In this document: positions 1 through 8,739 of the stretch, one piece after another | Layout: each line of letters opens with the position of its first letter | Position numbering within the stretch: the stretch's first letter is position 1 | Assembly (NCBI GenBank): GCA_018882545.1 | Contig: VERS01000009.1 | Span: 1-13,909, forward strand | From: Mycobacterium sp. | GTDB lineage: Bacteria > Actinomycetota > Actinomycetes > Mycobacteriales > Mycobacteriaceae | Direction: 5' to 3' | Length of the DNA: 13,909 nucleotides | Program-made: the position numbers and the translations under genes | The notes under the pieces: model-generated | Databases searched by the model: none | What the model was told of the DNA's origin: nothing | What the model saw: the letters and a program-made list of their open reading frames with translations, nothing else

Positions 1-49
1 GTGCCGCTCGCATCCCCGGGTGCAGCGGCGCGGAGGGAAGGACAGTGGA

Positions 50-940
50 ATGTCAACTGCAGCAAGCAGTCTGCCGATCATCGTTGGGGTCGACGGCTCG
101 CCGGCATCGAGAGTTGCCGTCGACTGGGCGGCGCGTGACGCCGCGCGGCGCGGCGCGGCGCTGAAGCTGGTCCATGTGCTGGTTCCGCCGGTGGTGATGG
201 TGTTCCCGGAGGTGCCGATGCCGCCGGGCTTCATGGAGTGGCAGGACGAGGAGGGCCGCAAGCTGCTCGACGATGCGGCGAAGACGGTCCGGGACGCCGC
301 CAGCGACGCCGCCGCCGAGGTGGAGGTCAGCGCCGAGATGCTCGCCGGCTCACCGGTGCCGGTGCTGGCCGGTCTGTCCTCCTCGGCGCAGTTGGTGGTG
401 GTGGGCTCCCGGGGTCGCGGTGCGTTGGCCCGCGGGCTGCTCGGGTCGATCAGCTCCGGCCTGGCCCATCATGCGCACTGCCCGGTGGCGATCATCCACG
501 ACAAGGATCCGCTGATGCCGCACCCGTCGCAGGCGCCGGTCGTGGTGGGGGTGGACGGCTCCCCGGCCTCCGAGGGCGCTCTGGCGGTCGCCTTCGAACA
601 GGCCTCCTTCCGCGGCGTCGACCTGGTCGCCGTCCACGCCTGGAGCGACACCGGTGTGTTCGAGTTCCCCGGAGCCGATTGGTCGACGCTGCAGGCGGCG
701 GGGGAGGAGACCCTCGGCGAGCGGCTGGCGGGATGGCAGGAGCGTTACCCCGATGTCCTGGTGCGCCGGGTGGTGGTGGCCGACAAGCCCGCCCACCAGT
801 TGCTCGAACAGGCCGAGTCGGCCCAGCTGCTTGTGGTGGGCAGCCACGGCCGTGGCGGCTTCGCCGGGATGCTGCTGGGCTCGGTCAGCACGTCGGTGGT
901 GCACGCCGCCCGGATGCCGGTGATCGTCGTGCGCCAGTGA
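50..940 (+). CDS. Tandem-domain universal stress protein (Rv2623/TB31.7 type)
   Basis: A 296-aa cytoplasmic protein made of two UspA domains, roughly residues 8-150 and 162-295. Each has the usual first strand with its conserved Asp (D15 in IIVGVDGSP, D169 in VVVGVDGSP) and an ATP-binding G-x-x-G-x-G...GS loop (G119-S133, G264-S278), so both halves look able to bind ATP. Length, D15 and the middle segment (HDKDPLMPHP) match what I recall of M. tuberculosis Rv2623, a DosR-regulated ATP-binding protein that slows growth; the exact orthologue is inferred. The ATG at 50 is chosen because GGAGGGAAGG (32-41) lies 8 nt upstream; an in-frame GTG at 20 would add ten residues of low similarity. It is convergent with devS. 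No DosR box is visible in the 49 bp before it, so its promoter is probably outside the window. Confidence 0.93.
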   Translation: MSTAASSLPIIVGVDGSPASRVAVDWAARDAARRGAALKLVHVLVPPVVMVFPEVPMPPGFMEWQDEEGRKLLDDAAKTVRDAASDAAAEVEVSAEMLAGSPVPVLAGLSSSAQLVVVGSRGRGALARGLLGSISSGLAHHAHCPVAIIHDKDPLMPHPSQAPVVVGVDGSPASEGALAVAFEQASFRGVDLVAVHAWSDTGVFEFPGADWSTLQAAGEETLGERLAGWQERYPDVLVRRVVVADKPAHQLLEQAESAQLLVVGSHGRGGFAGMLLGSVSTSVVHAARMPVIVVRQ

Positions 941-965
941 GCAGCCCCACCTAGTTGCGCCTCAT

Positions 966-980
966 CGGGATGCCGTCCCG
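966..980. terminator. Small hairpin between convergent genes (possible bidirectional terminator)
   Basis: CGGGA (966-970) and TCCCG (976-980) form a 5-bp perfect stem with a 5-nt loop in the 40-nt gap between the stress protein and devS, which converge here. There is no T-run on either side, so a role in termination is inferred mainly from position. Confidence 0.3.
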
Positions 981-2684
<1,704 letters not shown>

Positions 2685-3332
2685 TCAGCGATCTCGGCGG
2701 CGCTGCTGGTCGAGTTTGGAGATGAACACCGCGGCCTGGGTACGGCGCTCCATGCCCAGTTTGGCCAGCAGCCGCGACACGTAGTTCTTGACGGTCTTCT
2801 CCGCCAGGAACATCCGCGCCGCGATCTGCTTGTTGGTCAGGCCCTCACCGAGCAGGCCCAGCAGCACCCGTTCCTGTTCGGTCAGCCCGGACAGCGGGTC
2901 GGCGCGTTCGGCCGCGCCGCGCAACTTGGCCATCAGCGCGGCGGCGGCGCGGTTGTCCAGCAGTGAGCGGCCGGCCCCGACATCCTTGATCGCCTTGGCC
3001 AACTCCATACCCTTGATGTCCTTGACGACGTAGCCGCTGGCACCGGCCAGGATGGCGTCCAGCATCGCCTCATCGGAGGTGAACGATGTCAGCATCAGAC
3101 AGCGCAGATCGGGCATTTTTGACAGCAGGTCGCGGCACAGTTCGATGCCGTTACCGTCGGGCAGGCGGACGTCGAGCACCGCCACGTCCGGTTTCAGGGC
3201 CGGGATCTGGGCCATCGCCGCGGCCACCGAACCGGCCTGGCCGATGACATCGAGGTCGGGGTCGGCGGCGAGCAGGTCGATCAACCCCCGGCGGACCACC
3301 TCGTGGTCGTCGACGAGAAAGACCCTGACCAT
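2685..3332 (-). CDS. devR: Dormancy response regulator DevR/DosR (NarL family)
   Basis: Hypoxia/NO response regulator with an N-terminal receiver domain (1-120) and a C-terminal LuxR-type helix-turn-helix (about 148-208). With the ATG at 3332 the protein is 215 aa and its numbering coincides with M. tuberculosis DosR: phospho-acceptor D54, switch T82, K104, DNA-contact K179, K182 and N183 ([14 protein letters not shown]), and T198, the PknH target. T205 of M. tuberculosis is Ser here. An in-frame ATG at 3344 would add four residues (MVEP); GGTGGA just ahead of 3332 favours the shorter form, as does the homology. It lies 30 nt after the Rv3134c-type gene and directly before devS, the same order as Rv3134c-devR-devS. 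It should bind the DosR boxes noted at 7349-7368 and 12865-12884, giving autoregulation. Confidence 0.97.
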   Translation of the reverse strand: MVRVFLVDDHEVVRRGLIDLLAADPDLDVIGQAGSVAAAMAQIPALKPDVAVLDVRLPDGNGIELCRDLLSKMPDLRCLMLTSFTSDEAMLDAILAGASGYVVKDIKGMELAKAIKDVGAGRSLLDNRAAAALMAKLRGAAERADPLSGLTEQERVLLGLLGEGLTNKQIAARMFLAEKTVKNYVSRLLAKLGMERRTQAAVFISKLDQQRRRDR

Positions 3333-3362
3333 GGGTTCCACCATATCGGCCGGAAGGTCTTC

Positions 3363-4202
3363 TCAGAGCAGACGTTGGCGATCGACGACCAGAATCGTGC
3401 AGTCGGACCCGTGCAGCGCGGACATGCCCGCCGGCCCGAGCAGCTCGGCCACCGCAGCGCTGGCGTGCGCTCCGAGCACCACGAGTTGGATGGCCGCGCC
3501 GTTCTCGGCCAGGTACCCCAGGCCGCTGTCGCGGACGGCGACCGGCAGCACGTCCAGATCGGGATAGCGGTGCCGCCACTGCTCCAGCCGACGGTCCAGC
3601 TGGGCGCGCACCAGCTGTGCCGATTCGGTGATCGTCTGCGGGTCGTGATCCTCGGACTGCCAGGTGCCCAGCACCCGCAGCGGCGCCCGCCTCATCCGGG
3701 CTTCGGCCACCGCGAACTGCAGGACCGCGGCCGCCTCCGGTGTCGTGTCGAGCTCGACGACCACCCAGCCGGCTGGGCCGCTGGACCCGGCTGCGCTGGC
3801 CGGCCCCGCAGCGCCGCGCACCACCGCCACCGGGCAGTGCGCCGATGCCACCAGCGCAGCGGCGGTGGAGCCGACCCGGGCGTGGGCGGAGTGTTTGAGT
3901 CCGACGGCGCCCACGCACAGCATCGCCGCCCGCCGGGACGCCTCGAGCAGGACCTGTGCGGGACTGCCCGCGACGACCGCGGTGCTCACCGCGATCGGCG
4001 GGCCGGCCGCCGCCACCGCGGCGGCGGCGGATCGCACGGCGGTCTGGGCGGCGTCGGTGTCGCCGTTCTCGGCGGCGGCCAGCAGATGCAGCGGCAGATC
4101 CCGCCCGACCGCCTCCTGCAGGGCCCACAACGCGGCGCGCTCCCCAACCCGCGACCCGTCGACGCCGACGACCACCGACGTGGGTGGGAACGGTTCGGCC
4201 AT
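3363..4202 (-). CDS. Universal stress protein, Rv3134c type, first gene upstream of devR
   Basis: A 279-aa two-domain universal stress protein. The N-terminal half (about 8-130) has the Usp start VVVGVDGSR (D15) and a C-terminal loop ending in VGSTAAALVASAHCPVAVV. The ATP loop is poor (VGAVGLKHSAHARVGS rather than GSxGxG...GS). The C-terminal half (about 146-276) begins VVVELD and ends with LGAHASAAVAELLG; it lacks the G-x-x-G-x-G pattern, so nucleotide binding there is doubtful. Position and orientation match Rv3134c, which in M. tuberculosis is co-transcribed with devR-devS. The ATG at 4202 follows a duplicated ATGGCC, and a two-codon ATG-GCC-TGA at 4210-4202 overlaps it as TGATG. No strong ribosome site is visible. 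The product is cytoplasmic and its molecular job is not established. Confidence 0.92.
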   Translation of the reverse strand: MAEPFPPTSVVVGVDGSRVGERAALWALQEAVGRDLPLHLLAAAENGDTDAAQTAVRSAAAAVAAAGPPIAVSTAVVAGSPAQVLLEASRRAAMLCVGAVGLKHSAHARVGSTAAALVASAHCPVAVVRGAAGPASAAGSSGPAGWVVVELDTTPEAAAVLQFAVAEARMRRAPLRVLGTWQSEDHDPQTITESAQLVRAQLDRRLEQWRHRYPDLDVLPVAVRDSGLGYLAENGAAIQLVVLGAHASAAVAELLGPAGMSALHGSDCTILVVDRQRLL

Positions 4203-4207
4203 CAGGC

Positions 4208-4258
4208 CATTGTGCCTGTTATCGGATTGCGCCTGTTAACGAGTAGTGCCTGTTAACG
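4208..4258. repeat. Three 17-bp tandem repeats filling the pfkB-usp gap
   Basis: Read on the minus strand the units are CGTTAACAGGCACTACT (4258-4242), CGTTAACAGGCGCAATC (4241-4225) and CGATAACAGGCACAATG (4224-4208). They are contiguous, share CG(T/A)TAACAGGC and are exactly 17 bp each. The first unit contains the pfkB stop codon (TAA, 4255-4253); the last ends in the ATG of the two-codon leader before the next gene. The repeats therefore make up the whole intergenic space. Function unknown: replication slippage, a protein-binding iteron, or repeated weak AACAGG ribosome-site-like words are all possible. Confidence 0.85.
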
Positions 4259-5203
4259 CGGCAGCGGCACCGCAACGGGGGCCTCGGTCCGGGCGAACAG
4301 CCGTTCGGCGTCCTCCCGGGTGCACGGCGCGGTGCCGGGGGTGAGCAGCATGGCCGCCCCGGCGGCGACACCCAGGCGCACCGCCTCGCTCAACGGCCAA
4401 CCGCGGGTCAGACCCACCGCCACCCCGGCCACCATTGCGTCGCCGGCGCCGACCCCGCTGCCCGGTGGCACGCTCACCGGCTGGTAGCGCAGGGCGGCCT
4501 CGGCGGTGACCAGCAGCGCCCCGCGGGCGCCGAGCGAGACCAGAACGCACCGGGCGGCCCCCCGGTCGACAAGTTCGCGGGCCGCGCCGAACTGCTCCTG
4601 CTCGCCGGGCAGGTCCCGGCCGACGCAGTCCCGGAGTTCCCGCACGCTGGGCTTGAGCAGGAACACCCCGGCGTTGACGTGTGTGAGGCCGCCGCCGGAG
4701 GTGTCCAGCAGGAACTTCACCTGCAGCTCCGCGCAGACGTCTGCCACCTGCTGGTAGAAGTCCTCGGGCACCCCGGGCGGCAGGCTGCCGCTGGCCACCA
4801 CGATCGACGCCCCGGCCGCCGCCCGGCGCAGGTGATCCAGGCAATCCCCCTGCTCAGCAGGGGTCAGCTGAGGTCCGGGCAGCACGAAACGGTACTGCGC
4901 GCTGGTGGTGGTTTCGTTGACGGTGAAGCTCTCCCGAGTTGAACCGCCGATCGTAATCCGTTGTACGGCAAGCCCTTCGGCGACGAGCAGGTTGTTCACC
5001 AGCTCACCGGCCGGACCGCCGGCCGGGAACACCGCCAGCGACGTCGCGCCGAGCACCTCGGCGACGTGGGCGACGTTGATCCCACCGCCGCCGGGGTCGT
5101 AACGAGCCGGTGCGCAACGCAGTTTGTCGGTAGGGCGCACCGTCGCGGTGGCGGTCGTGATGTCCAGGGCCGGATTCATACACAGCGTCACGATGTCCGG
5201 CAC
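4253..5203 (-). CDS. pfkB: 6-phosphofructokinase, PfkB (ribokinase) family
   Basis: A 316-aa sugar kinase that should phosphorylate fructose 6-phosphate to the 1,6-bisphosphate with ATP. It resembles E. coli PfkB through its length: NPALD near the start, KLRCAP (27-32), the PfkB signature PGGGGINVA (37-45), FPAGG, YRFVLPG, SGSLPPGV (138-145), LKPS, VSLGARGAL and the catalytic GAGD (252-255, D255 as base), then GVAAGAA. The KLRC and GGGGINVA features favour true PfkB over FruK or LacC. Rv2029c is the DosR-regulon counterpart in M. tuberculosis. The GTG at 5203 is chosen: GGAGGA lies about 7 nt upstream, and the next in-frame ATG (residue 9) would cut the first strand. It follows the phosphoribosyltransferase/esterase gene by 36 nt and precedes the Rv3134c-type gene by 50 nt, so it is probably in the same operon. 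Confidence 0.94.
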   Translation of the reverse strand: MPDIVTLCMNPALDITTATATVRPTDKLRCAPARYDPGGGGINVAHVAEVLGATSLAVFPAGGPAGELVNNLLVAEGLAVQRITIGGSTRESFTVNETTTSAQYRFVLPGPQLTPAEQGDCLDHLRRAAAGASIVVASGSLPPGVPEDFYQQVADVCAELQVKFLLDTSGGGLTHVNAGVFLLKPSVRELRDCVGRDLPGEQEQFGAARELVDRGAARCVLVSLGARGALLVTAEAALRYQPVSVPPGSGVGAGDAMVAGVAVGLTRGWPLSEAVRLGVAAGAAMLLTPGTAPCTREDAERLFARTEAPVAVPLPR

Positions 5204-5224
5204 TGCGGCGTCCTCCGTCCGGGG

Positions 5225-5250
5225 ATTAACAGACCGGATTCACAGACCGG
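5225..5250. repeat. Two 13-bp tandem repeats at the end of the Rv2030c-type gene
   Basis: ATTAACAGACCGG (5225-5237) is followed immediately by ATTCACAGACCGG (5238-5250), with 12 of 13 bases identical. The second copy carries the stop codon of the phosphoribosyltransferase/esterase gene (minus-strand TGA, 5242-5240). Like the 17-bp array it sits at a gene end within the same operon and contains a TTAACAG word, here in the opposite orientation. Confidence 0.75.
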
Positions 5251-7285
5251 TCGGGTACGTCTCCGGATTCTGCCCGGCTATCCAGACGCTGGTCGGTTCC
5301 AGCGGCTCCAGCGCACGCGTGGAGTCGATGTGGATCATCGCATCGAACTGATCGGACGGCCGCACGTGGAAGTAGTGGCTCTGCCGCTCGGTCTGCGGCA
5401 GGTAGATCACCCCGATCGCCCGGCCCAGCCGGACCACCTCCAGCGCGGCCGCCGACGGCGAACCGTCGTGCATCGGGATGATGAACGCCGCCGATTCCGA
5501 TGTCACAGCCTCGTGCAGCAACTCCTCGATGCTGCCGGCCAGCGCTGGGCGCACCACCTTGCGTTCGGCCACACCGCCCCAGTCGCTGGCCGCGGTGACG
5601 GTGCCGGAGTAGGTGGAGAATCCGATCAGTCGGCAGTCCCGACCGTACTGCTCACGTGCCAACTGGCCGATGGTCAGCTGGCCTTCCACCGAGACCTCGG
5701 TGGCGCGGGCGTCACCGACGTGAGAGTTGTGCGCCCACACCACAACCCGGGCCGGTTCCGGCCCACCGGCCCGGTCGAGGTGCTCGATGAGGGCGGACAG
5801 CGTCGCGGCCATGTGCTTATCGCGCATATTCCAGGAGGTGACCCGGCCGGCGAACATGCCGCGGTAGTAGGCCTCGGCGTTACGGACCGTCACCGCGTTC
5901 TGCTGGGCGTAGAACAGCTCGTCCTCAGCCAGTTCCCCGTCGGTGCGCAGGTACTCCCCGGTGTTGCGCTGTAGCTCGATGAGCTGTTCGACGGCCTGGC
6001 GCTCGCAACTGGGCCCGGCTCCGAAGGCGGCCGCGTAGCCGTAGGCCTGGCCGTCGTCGCCGGTGGAGTGGTCGAAGCAGGCGTAGCGTGCCCTGGCCCG
6101 CGCCGCCGCGGCCGGGTCCACCCCGTCGAGATAGCCCACCACCTCCTGCATCGAGCGGTGCAGGCTGTAGAGGTCCAGCCCGTAGAACCCGGTCTGGCGC
6201 CGGCCGTCGGCGGCGCAGCGGCCGTTGTGCCACCGCAGCCAGCCGACGAAGTCGCGCACCACGGTGTTGCGCCACATCCAGGCCGGGAACCGCTCGAAAC
6301 CGCGCAACGCCTGCTCCGGGGTGTCGTCGTCGCCGAGCCCGCGCACGTACCGGTTCACTCGGTAGGCATCCGGCCAATCTGCCTCGGCGGCAACGGCATT
6401 GAAGCCCTTCTCCTCGATGAGCCACTTGGTGATCTCGGCGCGGGCGTCATAGAACTCATGGGTGCCGTGCGAGCTCTCCCCGATCAGCACCACCCGGGCG
6501 TCGCCGATCAGGTCGTCCAGGACATCCCGGGGCGGCACCCCGCCGGGGGCGTTGATGGCGGCCTGCCGGACCAACTCGGCCGGGGCCGGGCCCGCCGCGG
6601 TCGGCGCGCCGGTGGTCGGGGTGGCCAGAAGTTCGCGAACCTCCTCATCGGTGACCTGGGTGAAATCCCAGAACGATTCGCCGACGGCCAGAAACGGTGT
6701 CGGCATCGAGGCGCACACGACGTCCTCGACGATCCCGGCGAACTCCCGGCAGGTGGACTCCGGTGCGGCCGGGACCGCAACGACGATCTCGGCGGGCAGT
6801 GCCTCCCGCAAGGCCTGCACGGCGGCCAGCATCGACGATCCGGTGGCCAGGCCGTCGTCGACCAGGATCACCGTCTTGCCGGCGACCTCCAGCGGCGGGC
6901 GACCCGCCCGGTAGGCCGCTTCCCGCCGGGCCAGTTCCCGGGCCTCCCGTTCGGCGATCTCCCGCAACTGGGTGGGGGTAATCCGCAGACCGCGCAGCAC
7001 GTCGTCGTTCACCACCACCCGCCCGCCGCTGGCCAGTGCCCCCACCGCGAACTCCTCGTGACCGGGTGCGCCCAGCTTGCGAACGATGAACGCATCCAGC
7101 GGCGCGCGCAGCGCCCGGGCCACCTCGAAGGCGACCGGCAGGCCGCCGCGGGCCAGGCCGAGGACCACCACATCGGATCGGTCGCGGTAGGCGCCCAGCA
7201 TCCCGGCCAGCACGCGGCCGGCCTCACGTCGGTCCCGGAACACCCGCCGCGGCTGCTGGCGGTGTATGCCGGTGGTTCGCGTCAT
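5240..7285 (-). CDS. Phosphoribosyltransferase / erythromycin-esterase-like fusion protein (Rv2030c type)
   Basis: A 681-aa two-part protein. Residues about 18-220 form a type I phosphoribosyltransferase with the PRPP loop [13 protein letters not shown] (139-151; D143, D144). Residues about 235-675 form an erythromycin-esterase-like domain with [11 protein letters not shown] (268-278; E270, H273), EADWP (E301) and WAHNSHVG (517-524; H519, H522), which correspond to the active-site Glu/His cluster of EreA/EreB-type enzymes. Both sets of key residues are present, so either half could be active; natural substrates are unknown and macrolide hydrolysis should not be assumed. The ATG at 7285 is chosen because GGGGAGG lies 6 nt upstream and it gives 681 aa, the length I recall for Rv2030c; open frame continues to 7495 without similarity. 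It is the likely first gene of the five-gene operon, with a DosR box upstream. No signal peptide or membrane segment. Confidence 0.93.
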   Translation of the reverse strand: MTRTTGIHRQQPRRVFRDRREAGRVLAGMLGAYRDRSDVVVLGLARGGLPVAFEVARALRAPLDAFIVRKLGAPGHEEFAVGALASGGRVVVNDDVLRGLRITPTQLREIAEREARELARREAAYRAGRPPLEVAGKTVILVDDGLATGSSMLAAVQALREALPAEIVVAVPAAPESTCREFAGIVEDVVCASMPTPFLAVGESFWDFTQVTDEEVRELLATPTTGAPTAAGPAPAELVRQAAINAPGGVPPRDVLDDLIGDARVVLIGESSHGTHEFYDARAEITKWLIEEKGFNAVAAEADWPDAYRVNRYVRGLGDDDTPEQALRGFERFPAWMWRNTVVRDFVGWLRWHNGRCAADGRRQTGFYGLDLYSLHRSMQEVVGYLDGVDPAAAARARARYACFDHSTGDDGQAYGYAAAFGAGPSCERQAVEQLIELQRNTGEYLRTDGELAEDELFYAQQNAVTVRNAEAYYRGMFAGRVTSWNMRDKHMAATLSALIEHLDRAGGPEPARVVVWAHNSHVGDARATEVSVEGQLTIGQLAREQYGRDCRLIGFSTYSGTVTAASDWGGVAERKVVRPALAGSIEELLHEAVTSESAAFIIPMHDGSPSAAALEVVRLGRAIGVIYLPQTERQSHYFHVRPSDQFDAMIHIDSTRALEPLEPTSVWIAGQNPETYPTGL

Positions 7286-7301
7286 GGCGCCTCCCCTGGT
7301 G

Positions 7302-7322
7302 GTTCTGTAGTTCTGTGTTCTG
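7302..7322. repeat. Three GTTCTG hexamers in the leader of the Rv2030c-type gene
   Basis: GTTCTG occurs at 7302-7307, 7310-7315 and 7317-7322, spaced 8 and 7 bp. It lies in the presumed 5' untranslated leader (minus strand CAGAAC three times) between the DosR box and the start codon. The repeats are short and may be chance; no function is assigned. Confidence 0.4.
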
Positions 7323-7348
7323 CGGGTCTGCTTTTGTGGGCCTGGTCT

Positions 7349-7368
7349 CTGCGGACTTAAGTTCCCCG
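7349..7368 (-). promoter_or_regulatory. DosR box upstream of the Rv2030c-type operon
   Basis: The plus strand reads CTGCGGACTTAAGTTCCCCG. Against the DosR consensus TTSGGGACTWWAGTCCCSAA it matches 15 of 20 positions in either orientation, including the whole ACTTAAGT centre. Its near edge is 63 bp upstream of the ATG at 7285, a typical distance. It could drive the operon that ends with devR-devS. No clear TANNNT -10 element is seen downstream, so the exact promoter is not defined. Confidence 0.65.
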
Positions 7369-7404
7369 TCCGGTCACTATCCGAACATCGTCGTCGCGGC
7401 ACCG

Positions 7405-7424
7405 GTAGGGGCCGAAGTCCCCCC
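7405..7424. promoter_or_regulatory. Weak second DosR-like site
   Basis: GTAGGGGCCGAAGTCCCCCC matches about 13 of 20 consensus positions. The right half (AAGTCCCC) is good; the centre (CCG) is poor. It is centred 56 bp from the stronger box, and DosR targets often carry two boxes, which is the only reason to list it. It also lies directly before the decayed SRPBCC fragment. Confidence 0.35.
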
Positions 7425-7705
7425 GTGCCAGACTGGCGGTGTGTGGAGGATGGCGGGAAGCGCGCTCGCCGGGGCCAGCCGGCGGTGCAGACCACCGAGG
7501 GAATCTGGATCGACGCCCCGGCCGCGGCGGTCTGGCCGTGGCTGGTCCAGATGGGCCAGGACCGCGGTGGGATGTACAGCTACGAGAAGTTGGAGAATCT
7601 GGTCGGGCTCAACGGTCCCTTCCGCGAGCAGACGGAAAGGATCCCGACACGCCGACGTATTGGAGTCGTTTGTGTCTGTTCGCGGGGTTGGCGGGCCGCG
7701 ATTAA
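7425..7705 (+). pseudogene. Remnant of an SRPBCC-family gene
   Basis: A plus-strand frame from a GTG at 7425 encodes a stretch at about 7488-7616 that looks like real protein: [20 protein letters not shown] followed by [20 protein letters not shown]. This is the characteristic opening of actinobacterial SRPBCC (polyketide cyclase-like) proteins, [31 protein letters not shown]. After LVGLNGPF the similarity stops, where a normal family member runs about 100 residues more. A different frame (mod +2) ends DTPTYWSRLCLFAGLAGRD and stops with a TAA at 7703-7705 that overlaps the stop of the opposing gene, which may be an old C-terminus. No ribosome site is evident, and the N-terminal part is missing too. 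I read it as a truncated, frameshifted relic; a short live gene is less likely. Together with the DosR sites this accounts for the 416-bp stretch without an intact gene. Confidence 0.6.
7602..7648. terminator. Nested stem-loop downstream of the nitroreductase gene
   Basis: Outer arms GTCGGG (7602-7607) and CCCGAC (7643-7648) enclose inner arms CCTTCCG (7618-7624) and CGGAAAGG (7633-7640, one bulged A). Minus-strand transcripts from the gene ending at 7702 would run into it about 55 nt later. There is no T-run, so a terminator role is a guess from position. It also marks the point where the SRPBCC similarity ends. Confidence 0.3.
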
Positions 7706-8676
7706 CGGAAGGTCAGGACGTCGCCGAGTGGGCGCCGCGGGGTGGGTGGCGGGGGGTCGTCCGACGCCGCGATCTGCCCGATCCGGATGAGCAACTGGGG
7801 ATCACCCACATCGCCGATCAACGCCCGGATGATGGCGCGGCTGGCCTCCAGTTCGGTGATGTGGGTCAGCGTGCAGGTTGCCAGCCCGGCCAGAGTTGCC
7901 TCCAGCAGCACATCGGAGAGCACCTCCCCGCACCCCAGTGCCTCGCGCCGACCGTCGCCGTCGGTGGACAGCACCGCTATCGCCGAGTGGTCGGTCTCCG
8001 TCCGCCGGTCGGGATGCTCGACGGTGGGGAAGGCCCGGCCGACATCCACTCTGTCCCGTTCCGAAGTCGACGGCAGTGCACTGTGGGGAACTCCGTCGGA
8101 AACCTCGAAAGCACCTGTCCACCAATGTAACTCGGCATGGTAGTAGTCGTCGTAGCGGCGCAGGGACTCGGTCAGCCGGGATGCCTCGGCAAGCTGGGGA
8201 CGCACCGTTTCCGGCAGCACGGACAGGATCGCCTTATCGGGGTCGACGGTGGCGCGCACCACCGGTTCGACGAAGGCCCAGCTGGCCGGGGCGGCGAAAG
8301 GCAGGCGGTCGGTGCGCCGCCGCAGGATCGCATCCGCCCGAGCCTGATCGGCCTCGCCGACGAACTCCATCCGGCGGAAGTCGAGGGTGGCTAGGTGATC
8401 GAGATCGTTGGGGTTGGGGAAGCGGGCGATGTGGGCCTTCCACCCGGCCGCCGCCGCGGCGACCCGCAGGTGGTCCAGCAGCGCACCGCAGCTGATGACC
8501 GACTGCCGGCCGGACCGGTCGGTCGCGCGGGGAACGCGATGCGGCTCCAGGAAGAGCCGAAGCTCGCCGTCCCGGGCCACCAGCCGCCACGGCTGGGTGT
8601 TGTGCACCGACGGTGCCCGGCAGGCCAGTCCCACCACATCGGCGAGAACCTGTTGACTGATGGTAGACGCGTCCAT
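7702..8676 (-). CDS. Acg/Rv3131-type nitroreductase-family flavoprotein
   Basis: A 324-aa member of the mycobacterial Acg family (Rv2032, Rv3131 and Rv3127 in M. tuberculosis, about 331-344 aa), which are double-length nitroreductase folds controlled by DosR. The N-terminal CRAPSVHNTQPWRL (19-32) is the hallmark FMN-phosphate-binding segment; RRRTDRLPF (119-127) and LGCGEVLSDVLLEATLAGLATC in the second half (about residue 246 on) are also typical. Acg itself binds FMN but is not an active reductase because a lid covers the flavin, so turnover should not be presumed. Whether this is Rv2032 or Rv3131 cannot be decided by eye; its neighbour pfkB/Rv2030c favours the former, the devR link the latter. 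The ATG at 8676 has AAGGGGG about 8 nt upstream. The stop TAA is convergent with the SRPBCC relic. A possible promoter lies at 8704-8735. Confidence 0.9.
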   Translation of the reverse strand: MDASTISQQVLADVVGLACRAPSVHNTQPWRLVARDGELRLFLEPHRVPRATDRSGRQSVISCGALLDHLRVAAAAAGWKAHIARFPNPNDLDHLATLDFRRMEFVGEADQARADAILRRRTDRLPFAAPASWAFVEPVVRATVDPDKAILSVLPETVRPQLAEASRLTESLRRYDDYYHAELHWWTGAFEVSDGVPHSALPSTSERDRVDVGRAFPTVEHPDRRTETDHSAIAVLSTDGDGRREALGCGEVLSDVLLEATLAGLATCTLTHITELEASRAIIRALIGDVGDPQLLIRIGQIAASDDPPPPTPRRPLGDVLTFR

Positions 8677-8703
8677 AACCCACCCCCTTGTCGTTCTGCC
8701 ACA

Positions 8704-8735
8704 ACACTAGTCGCGATCGGGGAGGGACGCCCGAC
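8704..8735 (-). promoter_or_regulatory. Candidate promoter of the Acg-type gene, with a poor DosR-like site
   Basis: On the minus strand TAGTGT (8709-8704) fits the mycobacterial -10 pattern TANNNT and lies 27 nt before the ATG. Just upstream, GTCGGGCGTCCCTCCCCGAT (8735-8716) keeps the TCGGG and CCCGA ends of a DosR box but loses the conserved centre (about 11 of 20). The arrangement of box over -35 followed by -10 fits a DosR promoter, but the box is weak. Confidence 0.3.
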
Positions 8736-8739
8736 CGGT

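Noticed and set aside
141..161. CGGCG pentamer repeats
   Set aside because: They encode Ala/Arg/Gly codons within the stress protein and are ordinary GC-rich codon runs.
3151..4128. Arg/Gly-rich minus-strand frame of 325 codons overlapping the Rv3134c-type gene and devR
   Set aside because: Alternative frame of two genes with strong motifs; low-complexity translation.
4275..4294. DosR-like sequence in the 3' end of pfkB (about 12/20)
   Set aside because: The centre does not match and it lies in coding sequence; such partial matches are expected in GC-rich DNA.
6068..7360. Long plus-strand frame (430 codons) opposite the Rv2030c-type gene
   Set aside because: Mirror of the real gene's codon pattern; no recognisable domain or ribosome site.
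7286..7495. 70-codon N-terminal extension of the phosphoribosyltransferase/esterase fusion
   Set aside because: It would run through the DosR box and leader, has no similarity, and the ATG at 7285 has an excellent ribosome site.
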